Assembly: GCF_002288325.1 (NCBI RefSeq)
Contig: NZ_CP016780.1
Location: forward strand, 186,001-250,000
Length of the DNA: 64,000 nucleotides
Origin: Candidatus Planktophila lacus
Lineage (GTDB): Bacteria > Actinomycetota > Actinomycetes > Nanopelagicales > Nanopelagicaceae
Reading direction: 5' to 3'
The notes under the pieces: model-generated
Told to the model about the DNA's origin: nothing
What the model saw: the letters and a program-made list of their open reading frames with translations, nothing else
Databases searched by the model: none
Shown here: one piece after another, positions 16,047-25,925 of the stretch
Layout of the letters: each line of letters starts with the position of its first letter
Numbering within the stretch: the stretch's first letter is position 1
Made by a program: the position numbers and the translations under genes

Positions 16047-16859
16047 GTGACCGTTCGTCTTCCTCGCACCACATCCCTTGTTCTAGCCATTTTCTTCGGT
16101 ACCGCCTTTCTTGCGCCCCTTCCATTTGTAGTTTTAATGCCTGGTAATGCGCAGAATGTCATCGACCAAAAAGGCGCAGCGAAGACGATTACTCTCTCTA
16201 AGTCGGCGCCGGCATCGCTGAAGATTTATCCCAGTGATGGAAACCTTTATCTACTCTCAATTCTGATCACCAACCCATCGGCATATGTAACTGGCGTTGA
16301 ACTTCTTTACTCCTGGATGAAGAGCGAATATGCGGTAATGCCGAGATCGCTATTTTATAAAGATGGCCGAAGTGCAGAAGCAGAGAAGGCAATTGCAAAA
16401 TCTGAAATGGTTGACTCGCAGGTCGTTGCTAAATCGGTGGCGCTGGAATATCTCAAAGCGAATTACCCGCAATCTTCAGCAGTTGTTATCAAACCAAGTG
16501 ATCTGGAAATTTCACTTACTAAGACCGGTGGTCCCAGTGGCGGGCTCGCCTTTGCAATCGGAATAATTGAGCTACTTACGAGAGAGAACATTTTGCAGGG
16601 CAAGAGCGTTGCAGTGACGGGAACAATTGATAGCGCCGGAAAAGTGGGAAGTATCGGGGGAGTTGCTGAGAAAATTTTGGCGGCCAAGAAGGCTGGCGCA
16701 ACTCTCATCCTTGTTCCAGAGGCCAATTGCAAAGATCTTGCACCAAATCTTGCGACTATTCCATCTGGGATTAAAATCGCGGCGGTTAGCAGCCTAAAAG
16801 AGGCTATAGCCGCGTTCAATTCGGAAGACCCGCGAGGGTGCGCTAACTTAGGAGCATGA
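16047..16859 (+). CDS. LonB-like membrane-anchored S16 serine protease, short form
   Basis: The 270-residue protein has an N-terminal signal anchor (TSLVLAIFFGTAFLAPLPFVVLMPG) and a C-terminal Lon-type proteolytic domain with the Ser-Lys dyad: GGPSGGLAFAIG (Ser) and GGVAEKILAAKKAGA (Lys). Relatives (YlbL, mycobacterial Rv3194c) are about 340 residues with a PDZ domain between; here only about 30 residues separate AKSVALEYLK from the protease domain, so the PDZ appears to be lost. Likely faces the outside of the membrane. GTG start; its stop overlaps the UPF0182 start (ATGA). Confidence 0.84.
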   Translation: MTVRLPRTTSLVLAIFFGTAFLAPLPFVVLMPGNAQNVIDQKGAAKTITLSKSAPASLKIYPSDGNLYLLSILITNPSAYVTGVELLYSWMKSEYAVMPRSLFYKDGRSAEAEKAIAKSEMVDSQVVAKSVALEYLKANYPQSSAVVIKPSDLEISLTKTGGPSGGLAFAIGIIELLTRENILQGKSVAVTGTIDSAGKVGSIGGVAEKILAAKKAGATLILVPEANCKDLAPNLATIPSGIKIAAVSSLKEAIAAFNSEDPRGCANLGA

Positions 16860-19666
16860 TGAAAAAGCCAAGCCCGCTAGCAATTACCTTAATTATTCTG
16901 GCAGTAATTGCCGGCGCACTTGTTGCGTTAAGTGGTTTCTATGTTGATTGGCTCTGGTTCAACTCAGTTGGCTTCACGGGTGTGTGGTCAACAGTCCTAA
17001 CAACGAAGGTTGCGCTATTTGTTATCGCTGGTCTTTTAACCTCTTTCATTATTTCACTAAACGTTTATATCGCCTTTCGTCGCCGCCCCTTTTATGTTCC
17101 AACATCGATTGAAGCCGACAATTTAGAGCGCTACCGCGCAACTATTGATCCAATCCGCAAGTTAGCCTTTGCTGGAATTGTTTTAGTTCTCTTCTACTTC
17201 GGTGGAACAAGTGCAACAAATCTTTGGAGCTCATGGCTGCTCTTTAGAAACTCAACAGAGTTTGGTGTTCAAGATCCACAATTTGGCCTAGATATCTCCT
17301 TCTTCGCATTCCGTCTACCGTTCTGGCAGACACTTATCGGCTGGGGAATTTCAACTTTAATTTTGGCAACTTTGGCAAGTGCTGCAGTGCACTACCTCTA
17401 CGGTGGAATTCGTCCACAGGTTCCACAGGAGCGCACAACAGTTGCTGCTCGCGTTCAGCTTTCAGTACTACTTGGCCTAATCGTTCTCTTGAAGGCGGTC
17501 GCTTACTACTTTGATCGCTTTGCACTCGCTCTTAAAGAGAGCAGATTGATCACAGGTCTTACCTATACAGATGTAAATGCAACTCTTCCGGCCAAATCAA
17601 TCCTGGCGGCGATTGCAGTTATCTGTTCCCTTCTCTTCTTTGCAAATATTGTCCGCAAATCATGGCTACTTCCTGCAGCAGGTACCGCGCTTATGGTTGG
17701 CGCTTCAGTTCTTATCGCAGGCGTTTATCCAGGTGCAGTTCAGCAGTTCCAGGTAAAACCTTCTGAATCATCGAAGGAAGCCCCATATATTCAGCGCAAT
17801 ATCGATGCCACCCGTGATGCCTACGGCATTGCTGGCGTTGAGATGAAGGATTACCAAGCAACTGTTTCAACGAATTCAGGTCAGCTAGCGAATGATGCAG
17901 CGACGATCGCAAATATTCGTTTGATGGATCCAAATGTTCTTTCTGCAACTTTCCGTCAGCTACAGCAGATCAAGCCTTACTACTCATTCCCAGAATCACT
18001 CGATATCGATCGTTACACAGTTAACGGCGTACAGCGCGATGCGGTTGTTGCAGTTCGCGAGCTAAATATCGAAGGTAACCCAAGCCGTAACTGGATTAAC
18101 GATCACTTGGTTTACACCCACGGTTTCGGATTTGTTTCTGCATTTGGAAATACCGTTGATGCCGACGGCAAGCCAAACTTCCTAGTTGGAGATCTTCCTC
18201 CAACAACCGGTCTTGGAAAATTCCAGCCTCGCGTTTACTTCGGTGAGAACGTTCCTGATTACTCAATCATCGGCGGACCAAAGACTGATACTCCTGTTGA
18301 ATTCGACTATCCAGATGATGCTTCAGCAAATGGACAAAAGAACTACACATATACAGGTAAGGGCGGCGTCCCAATGGGCGGCCTCTTTAAGAAATTGCTC
18401 TTCGCAATTCAATACCAAGAACAGCGCATCGTTCTTTCAAGTTTGATCAACTCAGAATCAAAGATTCTCTACAACCGTGCACCGCGTGATCGCGTTGCCA
18501 AGGTTGCACCATGGCTAACTATTGATGGAGATCCATACCCAGCGATCGTAGATGGCAAGATTCAATGGATCATCGATGGATATACAACTAGCTCTGGGTA
18601 CCCATATTCACAGACCACAGCACTCGGTACTGCAACAACAGATGCTCTAACGACAAATTCTGGAGCAGTTACTGCGCAGAGAAATCAAAACATCAACTAC
18701 ATCCGTAACTCAGTAAAGGCCACAGTTGACGCTTATGACGGCACAGTTGTTCTCTACCAATGGGATGAGAAGGACCCAGTACTAAAGACCTGGATGAAGG
18801 CTTTCCCAAATACAGTTACTCCAAAGAGCGAGATGTCTAAAGAACTTCTCGAGCACATCCGCTATCCGGAAGATATGTTCCGTGTGCAGCGAGATGTACT
18901 TAGCTCCTATCACGTACAAACTGCCGCTGCGTTCTATGGTGGACAAGATTTCTGGCGCGTGCCACGTGATCCCTCTACATTCGGAGCAAATGCTGGAGCA
19001 CAACCTCCGTACTATATGACTCTAGAAATGCCAGGTTCAGATAAACCCACATTTACTTTAACTACACCATTCGTTCCACGTGGTGGACGTGAAAACCTTT
19101 CCGCATTCGCCGTTGTAGATTCAAATAACGGACCAAATTACGGCAAGATCACAGTTCTGCAATTACCACGAAGCACAAACGTGGCAGGTCCATCACAGGT
19201 TGCCTCTAACTTCGAAGCAAAACCTGAAGTTGCTAACTCGCTCTCCTTGCTCCGCCAAGGTGGATCAGATGTTGTACTTGGAAACTTGTTAACACTGCCA
19301 GTCGGCGGAGGTCTTCTCTATGTACAACCTGTCTATGTGCGAGCAACTTCAAACACTGCTGCATATCCATTGCTACAGAAAGTTCTCGTATCTTTCGGTG
19401 ATGTAATTGGATTCGATAGTTCGCTTAAGGGCGCACTCGATCAAGTATTTGGTGGTAACTCAGGAACTTCTTCATCAGGAGCACCGGTTACATCAACAAC
19501 CAATAACGCATCTGATGATCTAAAGTCGGCGTTGCAAAACGCAAGACAAGCACTTGCCGACGGTAATGCTGCACTTGCAAAGGGCGATTTCGCTGCTTAC
19601 GGTCGCGCACAAGATCGCTTAAAGGCTGCACTTGCCGCTGCTATCGCTGCTGAAGGACGTAAGTAA
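16856..19666 (+). CDS. UPF0182 family integral membrane protein
   Basis: A 936-residue protein with about seven N-terminal transmembrane segments in the first 300 residues, including the family hallmark VDWLWFNSVGF after the first, followed by a large extracytoplasmic domain (for example VRELNIEGNPSRNWINDHLVYTHGFG, which matches UPF0182) and a Ser/Thr linker plus Ala-rich helix at the C terminus (residues 880-936). It is conserved across actinobacteria next to the PDZ/Lon gene, as here. Function is unknown. Two ATG codons in a row begin the gene; the first overlaps the preceding stop. Confidence 0.92.
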   Translation: MMKKPSPLAITLIILAVIAGALVALSGFYVDWLWFNSVGFTGVWSTVLTTKVALFVIAGLLTSFIISLNVYIAFRRRPFYVPTSIEADNLERYRATIDPIRKLAFAGIVLVLFYFGGTSATNLWSSWLLFRNSTEFGVQDPQFGLDISFFAFRLPFWQTLIGWGISTLILATLASAAVHYLYGGIRPQVPQERTTVAARVQLSVLLGLIVLLKAVAYYFDRFALALKESRLITGLTYTDVNATLPAKSILAAIAVICSLLFFANIVRKSWLLPAAGTALMVGASVLIAGVYPGAVQQFQVKPSESSKEAPYIQRNIDATRDAYGIAGVEMKDYQATVSTNSGQLANDAATIANIRLMDPNVLSATFRQLQQIKPYYSFPESLDIDRYTVNGVQRDAVVAVRELNIEGNPSRNWINDHLVYTHGFGFVSAFGNTVDADGKPNFLVGDLPPTTGLGKFQPRVYFGENVPDYSIIGGPKTDTPVEFDYPDDASANGQKNYTYTGKGGVPMGGLFKKLLFAIQYQEQRIVLSSLINSESKILYNRAPRDRVAKVAPWLTIDGDPYPAIVDGKIQWIIDGYTTSSGYPYSQTTALGTATTDALTTNSGAVTAQRNQNINYIRNSVKATVDAYDGTVVLYQWDEKDPVLKTWMKAFPNTVTPKSEMSKELLEHIRYPEDMFRVQRDVLSSYHVQTAAAFYGGQDFWRVPRDPSTFGANAGAQPPYYMTLEMPGSDKPTFTLTTPFVPRGGRENLSAFAVVDSNNGPNYGKITVLQLPRSTNVAGPSQVASNFEAKPEVANSLSLLRQGGSDVVLGNLLTLPVGGGLLYVQPVYVRATSNTAAYPLLQKVLVSFGDVIGFDSSLKGALDQVFGGNSGTSSSGAPVTSTTNNASDDLKSALQNARQALADGNAALAKGDFAAYGRAQDRLKAALAAAIAAEGRK

Positions 19667-19704
19667 TTTCCGCTTCGCTTTAATTAACCATTAATTAAGC
19701 GGAT

Positions 19705-19733
19705 TTGGCTATTACTTGCCCACCCTTTAGACT
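19705..19733 (+). promoter_or_regulatory. Promoter of the tRNA-fMet gene
   Basis: TTGGCT (19705-19710), a 17-base spacer and TAGACT (19728-19733) stand 11 bases before the mature tRNA 5' end. Spacing is canonical for the main sigma factor. Confidence 0.65.
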
Positions 19734-19744
19734 GACACTTCCGA

Positions 19745-19821
<77 letters not shown>

Positions 19822-19836
19822 GATTGAGGTCTAAAT

Positions 19837-20442
19837 ATGTCGAACCAAGTAAAAACGCTCGTCAAGATCAAACATAAAGATCGCAACCGCAAGACAGTTT
19901 TCTTTCGCGGCATCATCGCCTTCCCGGCGATCATCTTCGTAGCCACCTTTGCGCAGTCATCTTTTAGCGAGAGCGAGAGTTGGGCTGCAGGAACTGCAGG
20001 AGTAGTCGCACTACCAACTTTGCTCGCCCTGGTATTTCGCGGAAAGTATCCAAGTTACGTTCTCACCTTTAACCACGCGGTAGTTGAGCTATCAACTCGC
20101 CTGGCTGCCTACGTATTGATTTTGAATGACAAGTACCCATCAATTGAAGCTAATTCAAAGGTTGCCGTTCTCTTCCCTGATGTTGAAGGTGGCAAGAAGT
20201 TAAACCGTTGGTTGCCACTAGTGAAATGGTTCTTGGCTATCCCGCATTACATCGTTGGCGCGATCTACTTAGTGATTTCACTAGTTGTTACAGTGATTGC
20301 TTGGGTTCAAACTTCGATTACTGGAAGATATCCTGAATGGGCCGGTGAAATCGTGCTCGGCACAATCGCATACTGGAACCGTGTTCAGGGTTATATGTTG
20401 TTACTTGTTACAGACAAGTACCCAACCTTCCGCCTTAAGTAA
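19837..20442 (+). CDS. DUF4389-containing membrane protein
   Basis: A 201-residue protein with about four transmembrane segments (around residues 25-42, 52-67, 129-160 as a long hydrophobic hairpin) and the family pattern GKYPSYVLTFNHAVVELSTRLAAYVLILNDKYPS repeated in GRYPEWAGEIVLGTIAYWNRVQGYMLLLVTDKYP. These [GD]KYP-type repeats are typical of DUF4389. No function is established. It starts 18 bases after the tRNA and may be transcribed with it. Convergent with the copper ATPase gene. Confidence 0.82.
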   Translation: MSNQVKTLVKIKHKDRNRKTVFFRGIIAFPAIIFVATFAQSSFSESESWAAGTAGVVALPTLLALVFRGKYPSYVLTFNHAVVELSTRLAAYVLILNDKYPSIEANSKVAVLFPDVEGGKKLNRWLPLVKWFLAIPHYIVGAIYLVISLVVTVIAWVQTSITGRYPEWAGEIVLGTIAYWNRVQGYMLLLVTDKYPTFRLK

Positions 20443-20447
20443 TCTAA

Positions 20448-22787
20448 CTATCTAATAGTTAAAGAGTTAGTTACTACAAATAGCGAGCTAATCGCCATAG
20501 CACCTGCGGCATACATAGGAGTTAACGCTCCTGCTACAGCAATTGGAATACCAATTACGTTGTAGGCAAAGGCCCATCCCAAGTTAACTTTGATGGTTTT
20601 TAGTGTGCGCTTGGATAAATTGAGCGCATCGACAACGCTAATTAACTCAGGGCGCATCAAAGTTATATCCGCAGATGAGATCGCAGAATCTGTACCAGTA
20701 CCCATAGCCATACTTAGATCTGCAGCCGCAAGTGATGCCGCATCGTTGATTCCATCACCAATCATCAAAACAGTGTGGCCCGCTGACTTTAGAGTGTTTA
20801 CGCGATCAAGTTTTTCCTCAGGTAGCGCGCGGGCAATTATATGTTCTCCCTTGATGCCAACAGCGCGCGCAATTGCGCCAGCGCTCTCTTCGTTATCTCC
20901 AGTTATTAACCAAGGAGTAATTCCCTTATCAATAAGTGCGCTGATGGTTGCAGCGGCATCTGCTTTAACCTGATCACCAGTTGCAAAGACTGCGATTGCA
21001 ACGCCATCCCAGGCAAGTACTGAAACGCTGTGGCCAGATTCTTCACCGCGGGCGATTGCAGCTTCAATTCCAGGATCAAAAGTTGTTGCGCTATGAGCGA
21101 TTGCCTTTGGAGTTCCAATCAAAACCACTGGTGAAATTGAACCAATCAAAACTCTTCCGGCAACGCCTGCGCCAGGAGTTTGGGTAAATTCGATGACATC
21201 TTTACGCACTGCGCCATTGGCAAGTGCGTGAGATGCGATTGCTTGTGCGATCGGATGGTCATTGGCTAGTTCAAGCGATAACGCAGTCGAAAGAATTGTC
21301 TTCTCATTTAGAAATTCAGCATAGGTAGCGCCCAGAACTTTGTGAGCGCTAGTTGGAATCGTTGTCTCATGCACCTTCATCACACCAGTTGTGAGCGTTC
21401 CAGTCTTATCAAGTACAACTACATCGACCTTGCGTGCGAGTTCCAATGCACGTGGCTGACGCAACACGATTCCGCGAGCAGCGCCGCGACCCGATGCAAC
21501 AAGTAAAGCAACTGGAGTTGCTAAGCCAAGAGCGCATGGGCAAGCGATAACTAGGACGGTAATTGCGATTTGAATTGATTCCGCGAGTGAACTTCCCTCG
21601 CCACCGTTACCTAAGTAATACCAAGCGAAGAAGGTTCCAATCGCCAGCGTTGTAACCACTGGGACAAAGATTGCGGAAATTCGATCGGCTAAACGCTGAA
21701 TTGGCGCCTTATTTCCTTGGGCTTGAACGACCATTGCAGTGATGCGCGCTAGTTCGGTATCGCTTCCGATGCGGGTAGCGCGCACAATGATGCGACCGTT
21801 GTTATTAAGTGACGCCCCGATCACGCGAGATCCAGGACCGACTTCAACAGGAGTTGATTCACCGGTCATCATCGCGTTATTTACCGTTGAGATTCCTGAG
21901 ATAACTAATCCATCAGTTGGAATTCGCGCACCAGGTTTTACAACAAAATCATCACCGATCTGAAGCTCGGAAATTGGGACGATTACTTCAAGCCCTTTAC
22001 GGAGAACAATTACCTCTTTTGAGCCGAGTGCGAGAAGCGCAGCAAGGGCGCTACTAGCACGACGCTTGGCGCGTGATTCAAGATGGCGACCGAGAATCAC
22101 AAATAACAAAACTCCGGCAGCGACTTCGGTGTAGACATCACCTTGTCCAGTTGCATTTGAATATATCGACCAACCGAATGCGCTGAAAGAACCGAGCGAG
22201 ATAAGTGAATCCATTGTTGGGTGGAAGAAGTTACGAATCGCTGCGCGATGAATTGGAAAGGCAACGAGCAAAATTAGCGGCGCAGTTAACCCGATTGCCA
22301 GCCAAGCAGTTGGTGAATAAAGCGGCGGCAGGATATTGAAGTAATCAAGAGTTAAGAGAATCTCGGTATCAATTGTCTCGCGCCATTGTTCGACCATGGA
22401 AACCAAGATCGCAGGCACTGCGAAGATAATTGCGAAGAAGAGCGCGACTCCAGATTTTTTGCTGTGTAGCGCAGGGCCGGCGCCATCTTCAACCAAAACT
22501 GCACCGTATCCAGAACCCTTAATCTTCTTAATCAAATCTGCAGTCTTTACTTCAGCAGGTGCCAAGATATGAACAGTTTCAGTTGCAAAGTTAACGCTGG
22601 CGCTGACCCCGCTCATCGCGTTAAGTGATTTCTCAACAGTGTTCACACATGAAGAGCAGGTCATTCCGGAGACCGAAAACGTTCGAGTTGTGAGCGAACT
22701 CTTGCTTAAATCAATTGTTTTACCTGGCTTTTCTGGCGCCGCACTGGCTGGGCGAGAAAGTTCGATCTTAATGTCCTCAGTTCCCAT
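20448..22787 (-). CDS. copA: Copper-transporting P1B-type ATPase
   Basis: A 779-residue heavy-metal P-type ATPase. One N-terminal HMA domain (SGMTCSSCVNTVEKSL, about residues 37-100), eight expected transmembrane segments, TGEST actuator loop, the CPC ion motif (IACPCALGLATP, near residue 417), phosphorylation site DKTGTLTTG (near 460) and GDGINDAASLAAADLSMAMG (near 678). CPC plus CxxC points to Cu(I)/Ag(I) export from the cytoplasm. The gene overlaps the end of hisN by 11 bases and is last in a minus-strand run with aroA, rsgA and hisN. No CsoR/CopY repressor gene is adjacent. Confidence 0.9.
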   Translation of the reverse strand: MGTEDIKIELSRPASAAPEKPGKTIDLSKSSLTTRTFSVSGMTCSSCVNTVEKSLNAMSGVSASVNFATETVHILAPAEVKTADLIKKIKGSGYGAVLVEDGAGPALHSKKSGVALFFAIIFAVPAILVSMVEQWRETIDTEILLTLDYFNILPPLYSPTAWLAIGLTAPLILLVAFPIHRAAIRNFFHPTMDSLISLGSFSAFGWSIYSNATGQGDVYTEVAAGVLLFVILGRHLESRAKRRASSALAALLALGSKEVIVLRKGLEVIVPISELQIGDDFVVKPGARIPTDGLVISGISTVNNAMMTGESTPVEVGPGSRVIGASLNNNGRIIVRATRIGSDTELARITAMVVQAQGNKAPIQRLADRISAIFVPVVTTLAIGTFFAWYYLGNGGEGSSLAESIQIAITVLVIACPCALGLATPVALLVASGRGAARGIVLRQPRALELARKVDVVVLDKTGTLTTGVMKVHETTIPTSAHKVLGATYAEFLNEKTILSTALSLELANDHPIAQAIASHALANGAVRKDVIEFTQTPGAGVAGRVLIGSISPVVLIGTPKAIAHSATTFDPGIEAAIARGEESGHSVSVLAWDGVAIAVFATGDQVKADAAATISALIDKGITPWLITGDNEESAGAIARAVGIKGEHIIARALPEEKLDRVNTLKSAGHTVLMIGDGINDAASLAAADLSMAMGTGTDSAISSADITLMRPELISVVDALNLSKRTLKTIKVNLGWAFAYNVIGIPIAVAGALTPMYAAGAMAISSLFVVTNSLTIR

Positions 22788-23577
22788 TTAGCGCATCCAC
22801 AATCTTCTGATGAATCGCAGAGTTTGTAGAAAGCCCACTTCCGCCGAGGCTGCCATCAACACCGGCTACATTGCTAAATCTTCCACCTGCTTCGCGCACA
22901 ATAATGTCGAGCGCGGCCATATCCCACAACGCCAGCGATGGTTCTATTGCAACATCTACCGCACCTTCGGCAACCAACATATGTGACCAGAAATCTCCAA
23001 TACCGCGGGTGCGCCAAGCCGCTGCCATTAACTCTTGGAAAGGCGCAAGTCTTTCGCCCCAACCAATAAAGTCAGAGTAAGAAATTGAGGCATCTTTAAT
23101 TTCGCTTACCTGCGAAACGCTGATGCGTTGTGGGGCTGCCTTATTTACCGAAACAAATGCCCCGTGGCCTTCGCTGGCATGCCAACGACGAAATAGCGCA
23201 GGTGCGCTAACTACGCCAACAACTACAACTTCACGGCCATCGCTCTGCTTTTCAATTAAACCGATCAGCGTTGCCCACGTTGGAACGCCACGTAGAAAAT
23301 TCTTGGTGCCATCAATTGGATCAATCACCCAGTAACGCTCTGCGCCACCTGCATCATTTCCAAATTCCTCACCAACGATTCCATCATCTGGTCGGTGGTT
23401 TTTTATCAAAGCGCGCAAGGCTTCTTCAGTTGCCTTATCGGCATCTGTGACAGGAGTGTTATCTGGCTTAGTTGTGACAACTAAATCAATAGATTGGTAG
23501 CGCGCTAAGGTAATTGAATCTGCTGCATCTGCCAGGCGTATAGCCAGCGCCAAATCATTGCCGCGCGAAAAGGACAT
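22777..23577 (-). CDS. hisN: Histidinol-phosphatase, inositol-monophosphatase type
   Basis: A 266-residue Mg-dependent phosphatase of the IMPase fold. Motifs: DADKATEEALR, GIVGEEFG (Glu metal ligand), VIDPIDGTKNFLRGVPTWATL (the DPIDGT signature) and ALWDMAALDIIVREAGGRFSN near the C terminus. The HisN subgroup is favoured by the GTKNFLRG form and by linkage with rsgA and aroA, seen in other actinobacteria. It would catalyse the penultimate histidine step, histidinol phosphate to histidinol. An inositol-1-phosphatase cannot be fully excluded. Four bases separate it from rsgA upstream. Confidence 0.82.
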   Translation of the reverse strand: MSFSRGNDLALAIRLADAADSITLARYQSIDLVVTTKPDNTPVTDADKATEEALRALIKNHRPDDGIVGEEFGNDAGGAERYWVIDPIDGTKNFLRGVPTWATLIGLIEKQSDGREVVVVGVVSAPALFRRWHASEGHGAFVSVNKAAPQRISVSQVSEIKDASISYSDFIGWGERLAPFQELMAAAWRTRGIGDFWSHMLVAEGAVDVAIEPSLALWDMAALDIIVREAGGRFSNVAGVDGSLGGSGLSTNSAIHQKIVDALNGN

Positions 23578-23581
23578 GTTG

Positions 23582-24613
23582 TCAGTCTATCGCGGGCGGG
23601 TTTGAATCTTTAAGCTCTAAAAGTGATCTCAGACTTGCAACCCGCGCGCTTCGCTCTGCGTTTACAACGCCATCTGGCTTAGCCCATTCATTTAAGCGAC
23701 AGCCGATTTCATGGTGTGAACAATTTGGCATGCAGGTTTGTGTGACCTCATAGAGATCGTTAAATGCAGCGACGATCCGATTGGAATCAAGGTGAGCCAG
23801 CCCAAAGGCGCGGATTCCTGGAGTATCGATAATCCAGCCTTGTGAAGGAGATAGATCGGGGGATAACGGCAGCGCAATTGCACTTGATGAGGTGTGGCGA
23901 CCGCGCCCAGTTACATCGTTTACATCTCCTGTAACGCGATCAGCGTGCGGCACAAGTGCGTTAATTAAAGTTGATTTACCAACGCCAGAGTGGCCAACTA
24001 AGACCGAAGTCTTGCCATTTAGTAGTGAAAATAAATTAGCCAAATCTCTTTCGCGGGTTTCCGATTTAATCGCGGCAGTAGCAATCTCTACCCCAAGAGT
24101 TTCATATTCATGCAAGAAATCTGGGACAGCTGCAACATCAGTCTTGGTAACAAGCAAAATGGGTTTAATGTTTTCGTGGAAGGCGCAGACCAAGAAGCGA
24201 TCAATTAGTCCACGGCGAGGTTCTGGATTTGCCGCGGCAACGACAATTACCAACTGATCAATATTGGAAACGATAGTGCGCTCCATCTTGGCGGCATCAT
24301 CAACGGTTCTGCTCAAACTATTGCGCCGTGGTGCGATTGAAACTATTCGTGCCAGAGTTCCTTCGGTTCCCGAAACATCTCCAACAAGATTTACCAAATC
24401 ACCAACGACAACTGATTTGGGACCCATTTCGCGCGCCTTCATCGCGGTAACAATGACGCCACCATCTGTAATACAAGTTGTGCGACCGCGATCTACCGTT
24501 GTAACTAAGGCTTGAATTGCATCAGCGTGAGCGGGGCGATCTTTACTTCTTGGACGGGTGCGCCGCGCAGGGCGAACTCGCGCATCTGATTCATCAAATT
24601 CGCGCGGCGTCAT
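23582..24613 (-). CDS. rsgA: Ribosome small-subunit-dependent GTPase A
   Basis: A 343-residue circularly permuted GTPase. Order seen: an OB-fold region (RGRTTCITDGG...VVGDLVNLVG), G4 LVTKTDV, G1 VGHSGVGKST (near residue 209), G3 IIDTPGIRAFGL, then a zinc knuckle CMPNCSHHEIGC. Known role: late 30S subunit maturation. The start at ATG 24613 overlaps the aroA stop (ATGA), which I prefer to the upstream ATG at 24631 within aroA. The basic, low-complexity N terminus (RPARRTRPRSKDRP) is common in actinobacterial RsgA. Confidence 0.92.
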   Translation of the reverse strand: MTPREFDESDARVRPARRTRPRSKDRPAHADAIQALVTTVDRGRTTCITDGGVIVTAMKAREMGPKSVVVGDLVNLVGDVSGTEGTLARIVSIAPRRNSLSRTVDDAAKMERTIVSNIDQLVIVVAAANPEPRRGLIDRFLVCAFHENIKPILLVTKTDVAAVPDFLHEYETLGVEIATAAIKSETRERDLANLFSLLNGKTSVLVGHSGVGKSTLINALVPHADRVTGDVNDVTGRGRHTSSSAIALPLSPDLSPSQGWIIDTPGIRAFGLAHLDSNRIVAAFNDLYEVTQTCMPNCSHHEIGCRLNEWAKPDGVVNAERSARVASLRSLLELKDSNPPAID

Positions 24614-25902
24614 GAGACCAAACTCTGCCAAAGCCCAGGAAAATCGGGCAAGGTCTTACGGGTTGTTGCAACGTTTTCGATTTCAACGCCAGGAATTACC
24701 AATCCAATAACTGCGCCAGCTGTTGCTAGTCGGTGATCTTCGTAAGTGTGGAATGTGCCGCCATGTAAACCTTTACCCATTGCGCCGTGCGGAGTTATAT
24801 GGAGTGAAGTTTCATCTTCAACGATGTTGCCACCAAGTGAGTTAATTTCGCGGGTAAGAGCGGCTAAACGATCAGTTTCATGTAGACGTAAATGTCCGAT
24901 ACCGCGTAGATGAGATGGTGAATCTGCAAGGGCGGCTAACGCAGCAATTGCTGGTGTTAACTCACCAACATCATGTAAATCGATATCGATTCCGTGAATA
25001 CTTTCGCCACCGGTAATCGTTAAGCCATCTTTACCGCGCGAAATCGTTGCACCCATCGCAGTTAAAATTTCACGCAGCTGATCGCCAGGTTGGGTTGTTA
25101 CTTCTGGCCAATCTGCAATCGTGATTGATCCACCGCAAACCATTGCGATAGAAAGAAATGGCGCAGCATTTGAAAGATCTGGTTCGATTACTAAATCTTG
25201 GCCTTGCAGCGCACCTGCAGAAACGCTCCAACTATTGGCCGATTTATCAACGATAACTTCTGCACCGAAATCGCGGAGCATCTGAACAGTCATATCGATA
25301 TGTGGCATTGATGGAAGCGGTCCACCTTTATGTGTTGCAACAATTCCATCACGCGTACTTGGCGCAATTAACAGAAGAGCGGATAAGAATTGACTTGATG
25401 CACTGGCATCAATCGTTAACGCACCGCCGGGAATTTCGCCTTTGCTCTTAACAACCATCGGCAAGCTATAACGACCACCGTGTTCGATTTCGATTCCGAG
25501 ATCTTCTAGCGCTGCAATAACTGGGCCAAGCGGGCGCTCGTAAGAACGGGGATCTCCATCAAATGAGATATCGCCATGTGCCAGCGCAGAAAGTGGCGGC
25601 AAGAAGCGCATAACGGTTCCGGCATTTCCAACATCTACCTTGGCGGGACCGCGAAGTGGCGCAGGAGTTATCTCCCAAGCGAGATCACCATCTACCTGTA
25701 CATCTTTAATCCCGATGCCCATCGCACGAAGCCCGGCAACCATTAACTCGGTATCGCGTGAGATCAGTGGACGCTTTAAAAGTGAGGGGCTGTTGGCCTG
25801 CGCAGCGAGAATTAGCGCGCGGTTAGTCACCGATTTTGATCCCGGGATTACTACTCGCGCGCTGACTTTCTTATCTCCACGAAATGGAGCGGGCCAGAGC
25901 AT
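24610..25902 (-). CDS. aroA: 3-phosphoshikimate 1-carboxyvinyltransferase (EPSP synthase)
   Basis: A 430-residue enzyme making EPSP from shikimate 3-phosphate and PEP in aromatic amino-acid synthesis. Visible: PGSKSVTNRALILAA near residue 20 (PEP/shikimate site Lys and Ser), GNAGTVMRFLPPLSAL (near 92), DASASSQFLSALLL, and LHETDRLAAL and YEDHRLATAGAVIGL near the C terminus. ATG 25902 is chosen over an upstream TTG. It heads the aroA-rsgA-hisN-copA run and is divergent from the SRAP gene, 23 bases away, so both promoters overlap. Confidence 0.95.
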   Translation of the reverse strand: MLWPAPFRGDKKVSARVVIPGSKSVTNRALILAAQANSPSLLKRPLISRDTELMVAGLRAMGIGIKDVQVDGDLAWEITPAPLRGPAKVDVGNAGTVMRFLPPLSALAHGDISFDGDPRSYERPLGPVIAALEDLGIEIEHGGRYSLPMVVKSKGEIPGGALTIDASASSQFLSALLLIAPSTRDGIVATHKGGPLPSMPHIDMTVQMLRDFGAEVIVDKSANSWSVSAGALQGQDLVIEPDLSNAAPFLSIAMVCGGSITIADWPEVTTQPGDQLREILTAMGATISRGKDGLTITGGESIHGIDIDLHDVGELTPAIAALAALADSPSHLRGIGHLRLHETDRLAALTREINSLGGNIVEDETSLHITPHGAMGKGLHGGTFHTYEDHRLATAGAVIGLVIPGVEIENVATTRKTLPDFPGLWQSLVS

Positions 25903-25913
25903 AAGCAACAGTC

Positions 25914-25925
25914 TACTCTCTACCT
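25914..25925 (+). promoter_or_regulatory. Probable leaderless promoter of the SRAP gene
   Basis: TACTCT at 25914-25919, six bases, then ATG 25926, with no ribosome binding site. Same geometry as other leaderless starts in this window. Confidence 0.5.

Noticed and set aside
19667-19704. Terminator after the UPF0182 gene
   Set aside because: TTTAATTAACC/TTAATTAA forms a hairpin but it is AT-only apart from its base, has a bulge and is not followed by a T run; I did not list it.
20446-20460. Terminator between DUF4389 and copA
   Set aside because: AACTAT-CTA-ATAGTT is a perfect 6-bp hairpin between convergent genes but is short, AT-rich and without a T run on either strand.
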